From positions 1 to 8,050 of the forward strand of contig JAPLGH010000031.1 of NCBI GenBank assembly GCA_026390285.1: DNA of 8,050 nucleotides, given 5' to 3'. Under the pieces are notes generated by a model. The model saw only the letters and a program-made list of their open reading frames with translations, did no database searches and was not told the DNA's origin. This document shows positions 6,865 to 8,050 of the stretch, one piece after another. Source of the stretch: Caldisericota bacterium (GTDB lineage: Bacteria; Caldisericota; Caldisericia; Cryosericales; Cryosericaceae). Within the stretch, counting starts at the first letter, position 1. Every line of letters starts with the position of its first letter. Both the position numbers and the translations under genes were made by a program.

Positions 6865-7413
6865 TCACCCCTGCTCCATAGTACCACTGCCATGAAGGGC
6901 CCGGTCGAGTCGAGACAGGACGGCAAGCGAAACACCACCGATCAGGTACCCGGCCGCTCCGCCCGCCACCACCAGCACCGGCAGATAATACCATAGTGTA
7001 CCCACAGTATTGGTAATCAACAAGAGGAGGTATTGCGATACATTGTTGCAGATGCCCCCCATGGTGCTTACGGTTGGCAATCCGATGTGCTTCCCAAACG
7101 CCTTTTTCAGGAGGACCATGACGACAACTGCGCCGAGACTGCCACCGAAGGAGAGCAGTGACGTGATGGTCATCAGATTCCCCTTCATGATACCGGTGGC
7201 CAGCACTCGCAAGACGACAAGCGCAATGCTTGGGAGCGCTCCGTACATCTCCAGGCATAGCATCGTGCTTATCTGAGAGAGGCCCAGCTTGGCGCCGGGC
7301 AGGAACGGCAGCGGGGGATCGAAGTAGTTGATGACGATAGCGACGGCGGCCAACAACGCAAATCGAAGGGTAGCCTGCGTTGTCCGGTTCTTCCTAGTGA
7401 GCGAGAGCGTCAA
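6865..7413 (-). CDS. Gx transporter family membrane protein (heptaprenyl diphosphate synthase component I-like)
   Basis: A 182-residue, five- or six-pass membrane protein. The motif FLPGAKLGLSQI at residues 37-48 is the hallmark of the Gx transporter family, whose fold resembles ECF-transporter substrate-binding subunits. Many databases still label the family heptaprenyl diphosphate synthase component I, although no catalytic DDxxD motif is present. A homologue is, from memory, the EetB protein of Listeria-type flavin-based electron transfer. The start is TTG at 7413, with AAGGAG exactly six bases upstream; the extension to 7557 reads through the coding region of the NusG_II gene and has no family-like sequence. 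It therefore overlaps the NusG_II gene by 20 bases. Substrate unknown; a flavin or quinone-related compound is a guess from the neighbours. Confidence 0.87.
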   Translation of the reverse strand: MTLSLTRKNRTTQATLRFALLAAVAIVINYFDPPLPFLPGAKLGLSQISTMLCLEMYGALPSIALVVLRVLATGIMKGNLMTITSLLSFGGSLGAVVVMVLLKKAFGKHIGLPTVSTMGGICNNVSQYLLLLITNTVGTLWYYLPVLVVAGGAAGYLIGGVSLAVLSRLDRALHGSGTMEQG

Positions 7414-7765
7414 TGCCGGCTCCTTTTCCTTCGACGGTAATGACCATGTGGTTGGGAACGCAGATGATCTGGTCGCCGGGACTCCGCGCTGGAACGGTAC
7501 GCACGCAGACCTGATCGCGGCAGGTCGATTCCGTGACCCTGATGGAGCCAGTGCCATCGGCTACAATGACGAGCGGTCCAAGTGCTCCCGTGACGTGTAG
7601 CGTTTGGGGATCGCGCGACGTCAGATCCACCGTCGCGGCCACCTTGCCGTCTATGCGAACAACTGCCAGGACGCCGGGTGTATGGTGACTGACGATCCAG
7701 GAGACCATGACCAGTACTGCGGCGACGAGAATGACGACCGCCGTGATGCGGTCACTCCGCTTCAT
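7394..7765 (-). CDS. NusG domain II-containing membrane-anchored protein
   Basis: A 123-residue protein with one N-terminal membrane anchor (about 7-26, preceded by KRSDR) and an exported beta domain. The domain shows the NusG_II pattern: VRIDGKVAATVDL at 36-48, then STCRDQVCVRT at 80-90 and IICVPNHMVITVEG at 100-113. The three cysteines (82, 87 and 102) sit where the family conserves them. No NGN or KOW RNA polymerase-binding domain is present, so this is not transcription factor NusG. Relatives sit beside Gx transporter, ApbE and FMN-binding proteins in anaerobic Gram-positive bacteria; a homologue is, from memory, EetA of the Listeria extracellular electron transfer locus. The ATG overlaps the ApbE stop (ATGA) and lacks a clear ribosome site, so coupling is likely. 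There is no lipobox cysteine. Biochemical function unknown. Confidence 0.86.
   Translation of the reverse strand: MKRSDRITAVVILVAAVLVMVSWIVSHHTPGVLAVVRIDGKVAATVDLTSRDPQTLHVTGALGPLVIVADGTGSIRVTESTCRDQVCVRTVPARSPGDQIICVPNHMVITVEGKGAGIDALAH
7420..7425 (-). promoter_or_regulatory. Ribosome binding site AAGGAG deciding a TTG start
   Basis: AAGGAG lies six bases before the TTG at 7413 and within the NusG_II coding sequence. It supports TTG as the initiation codon of the Gx transporter gene against the much longer upstream frame. Confidence 0.82.
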
Positions 7766-8050
7766 TGAGCAGTTGTGGGCACAAACGTGATCTGCCCCAG
7801 CGTGGACCGTGTTCCGGCGGCGTCGACAACGACAATCCCGACGACTCCCTGCTCCTGTATTCCCTGGAAGAGCATACGCTGAGCCTCGGCTGACGAACAG
7901 AAGAAAACGTTGCCGAGAGCGTCGCCCATGGCTCCGTGCATGGGTTGTATCGCAGAGATGACTGTGGCACTCTGATTGAGGGCCGCAGGATATCCCGTCG
8001 ATGGGTCGATAATATGGCAGTACCTCCTGCCGTCCTTTTCGAAGTACCGC
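7762..8050 (-). CDS. ApbE family FAD:protein FMN transferase, C-terminal part
   Basis: The last 96 codons of a gene that enters from the right edge; the 5' end is missing. The fragment contains YCHIIDPSTGYPAAL, the HIIDPxTGxP signature of ApbE/Ftp flavin transferases, followed by SATVIS and then MGDALGNVFF. These enzymes use FAD and Mg2+ to attach FMN covalently to a threonine of exported proteins such as Rnf/Nqr subunits or extracellular flavoproteins. In most relatives the metal-binding loop reads DALxT; here the aspartate is kept but the threonine position is asparagine. The gene overlaps the NusG_II gene by 4 bases. The signal peptide or lipobox expected at the N-terminus lies outside the window, so export cannot be judged. 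Confidence 0.92.
   Translation of the reverse strand, partial: RYFEKDGRRYCHIIDPSTGYPAALNQSATVISAIQPMHGAMGDALGNVFFCSSAEAQRMLFQGIQEQGVVGIVVVDAAGTRSTLGQITFVPTTAQ

Larger units (their letters stand above)
1..8050 (-). other. Probable single transcription unit of twelve genes
   Basis: All genes run the same way. Junctions are ATGA overlaps (ApbE/NusG_II, DUF4321/maf, mreC/mreD), an 8-base overlap (mreD/PBP2), longer overlaps (NusG_II/Gx 20, PBP2/minC 14) or gaps of 1 to 17 bases. No junction has room for a terminator stem or a separate promoter, although promoters inside coding sequence cannot be excluded by eye. Both ends of the unit lie outside the window. Confidence 0.75.

Noticed and set aside
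6630..6938. N-terminal extension of Maf to an upstream start
   Set aside because: The SNSPRR motif begins six residues after the ATG at 6629, as in all Maf proteins; the extension reads through DUF4321 in another frame.
6848..7258. N-terminal extension of DUF4321 to an upstream start
   Set aside because: The extension overlaps the Gx transporter coding region and gives low-complexity, non-family sequence; family similarity starts at the ATG at 6847.
7414..7557. N-terminal extension of the Gx transporter
   Set aside because: It would overlap most of the NusG_II gene, whereas the TTG at 7413 has a consensus ribosome site.

Overview
The window is one uninterrupted block of twelve genes, all on the minus strand. 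Neighbours are separated by at most 17 bases or overlap. No rRNA, tRNA, CRISPR array, insertion sequence, convincing promoter or terminator was seen, and no stretch over 300 bases lacks a gene. Read in the direction of transcription (right to left), the order is: ApbE-family flavin transferase (5' part outside the window), NusG-domain-II membrane protein, Gx transporter family protein, DUF4321 small membrane protein, maf, mreB, mreC, mreD, PBP2 (mrdA), minC, rodA, and the N-terminus of a TIGR03960-type radical SAM protein (3' part outside the window).

The order DUF4321-maf-mreBCD-PBP2-minC-rodA-radical SAM is the arrangement known from Clostridia and related anaerobic lineages. The ApbE/NusG_II/Gx trio is also typical of anaerobic Gram-positive-type genomes. 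By eye the DNA is moderately GC-rich, with GTG and TTG starts used alongside ATG. I infer a rod-shaped, probably anaerobic bacterium of the Bacillota/Clostridia type, or an early-branching lineage sharing this gene order (a Caldisericota/Cryosericota-like lineage cannot be excluded). The window alone does not fix the taxon.

Region 6865-8050 is a flavin/redox membrane module. ApbE proteins attach FMN covalently to extracytoplasmic proteins. The NusG_II and Gx families commonly travel with them, next to FMN-binding, Rnf-type or flavin-based extracellular electron transfer genes. Region 6057-6847 holds a 73-residue DUF4321 membrane protein and the Maf house-cleaning nucleotide pyrophosphatase.

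Region 224-6053 is the rod-elongation core. MreB filaments under the membrane are linked by MreC and MreD to the PBP2 transpeptidase and the RodA glycan polymerase. minC, a division-site inhibitor gene, sits between PBP2 and rodA, but no minD follows it, and its MinD-contact motif looks degraded. Region 1-222 begins a radical SAM gene of unknown function that often follows rodA in clostridial genomes.

The families are well known and I see no wholly new system. The points most worth checking are the MinD-less, motif-degraded MinC, the joining of a flavin/redox module to the cell-shape operon, and the unstudied DUF4321 protein between them.
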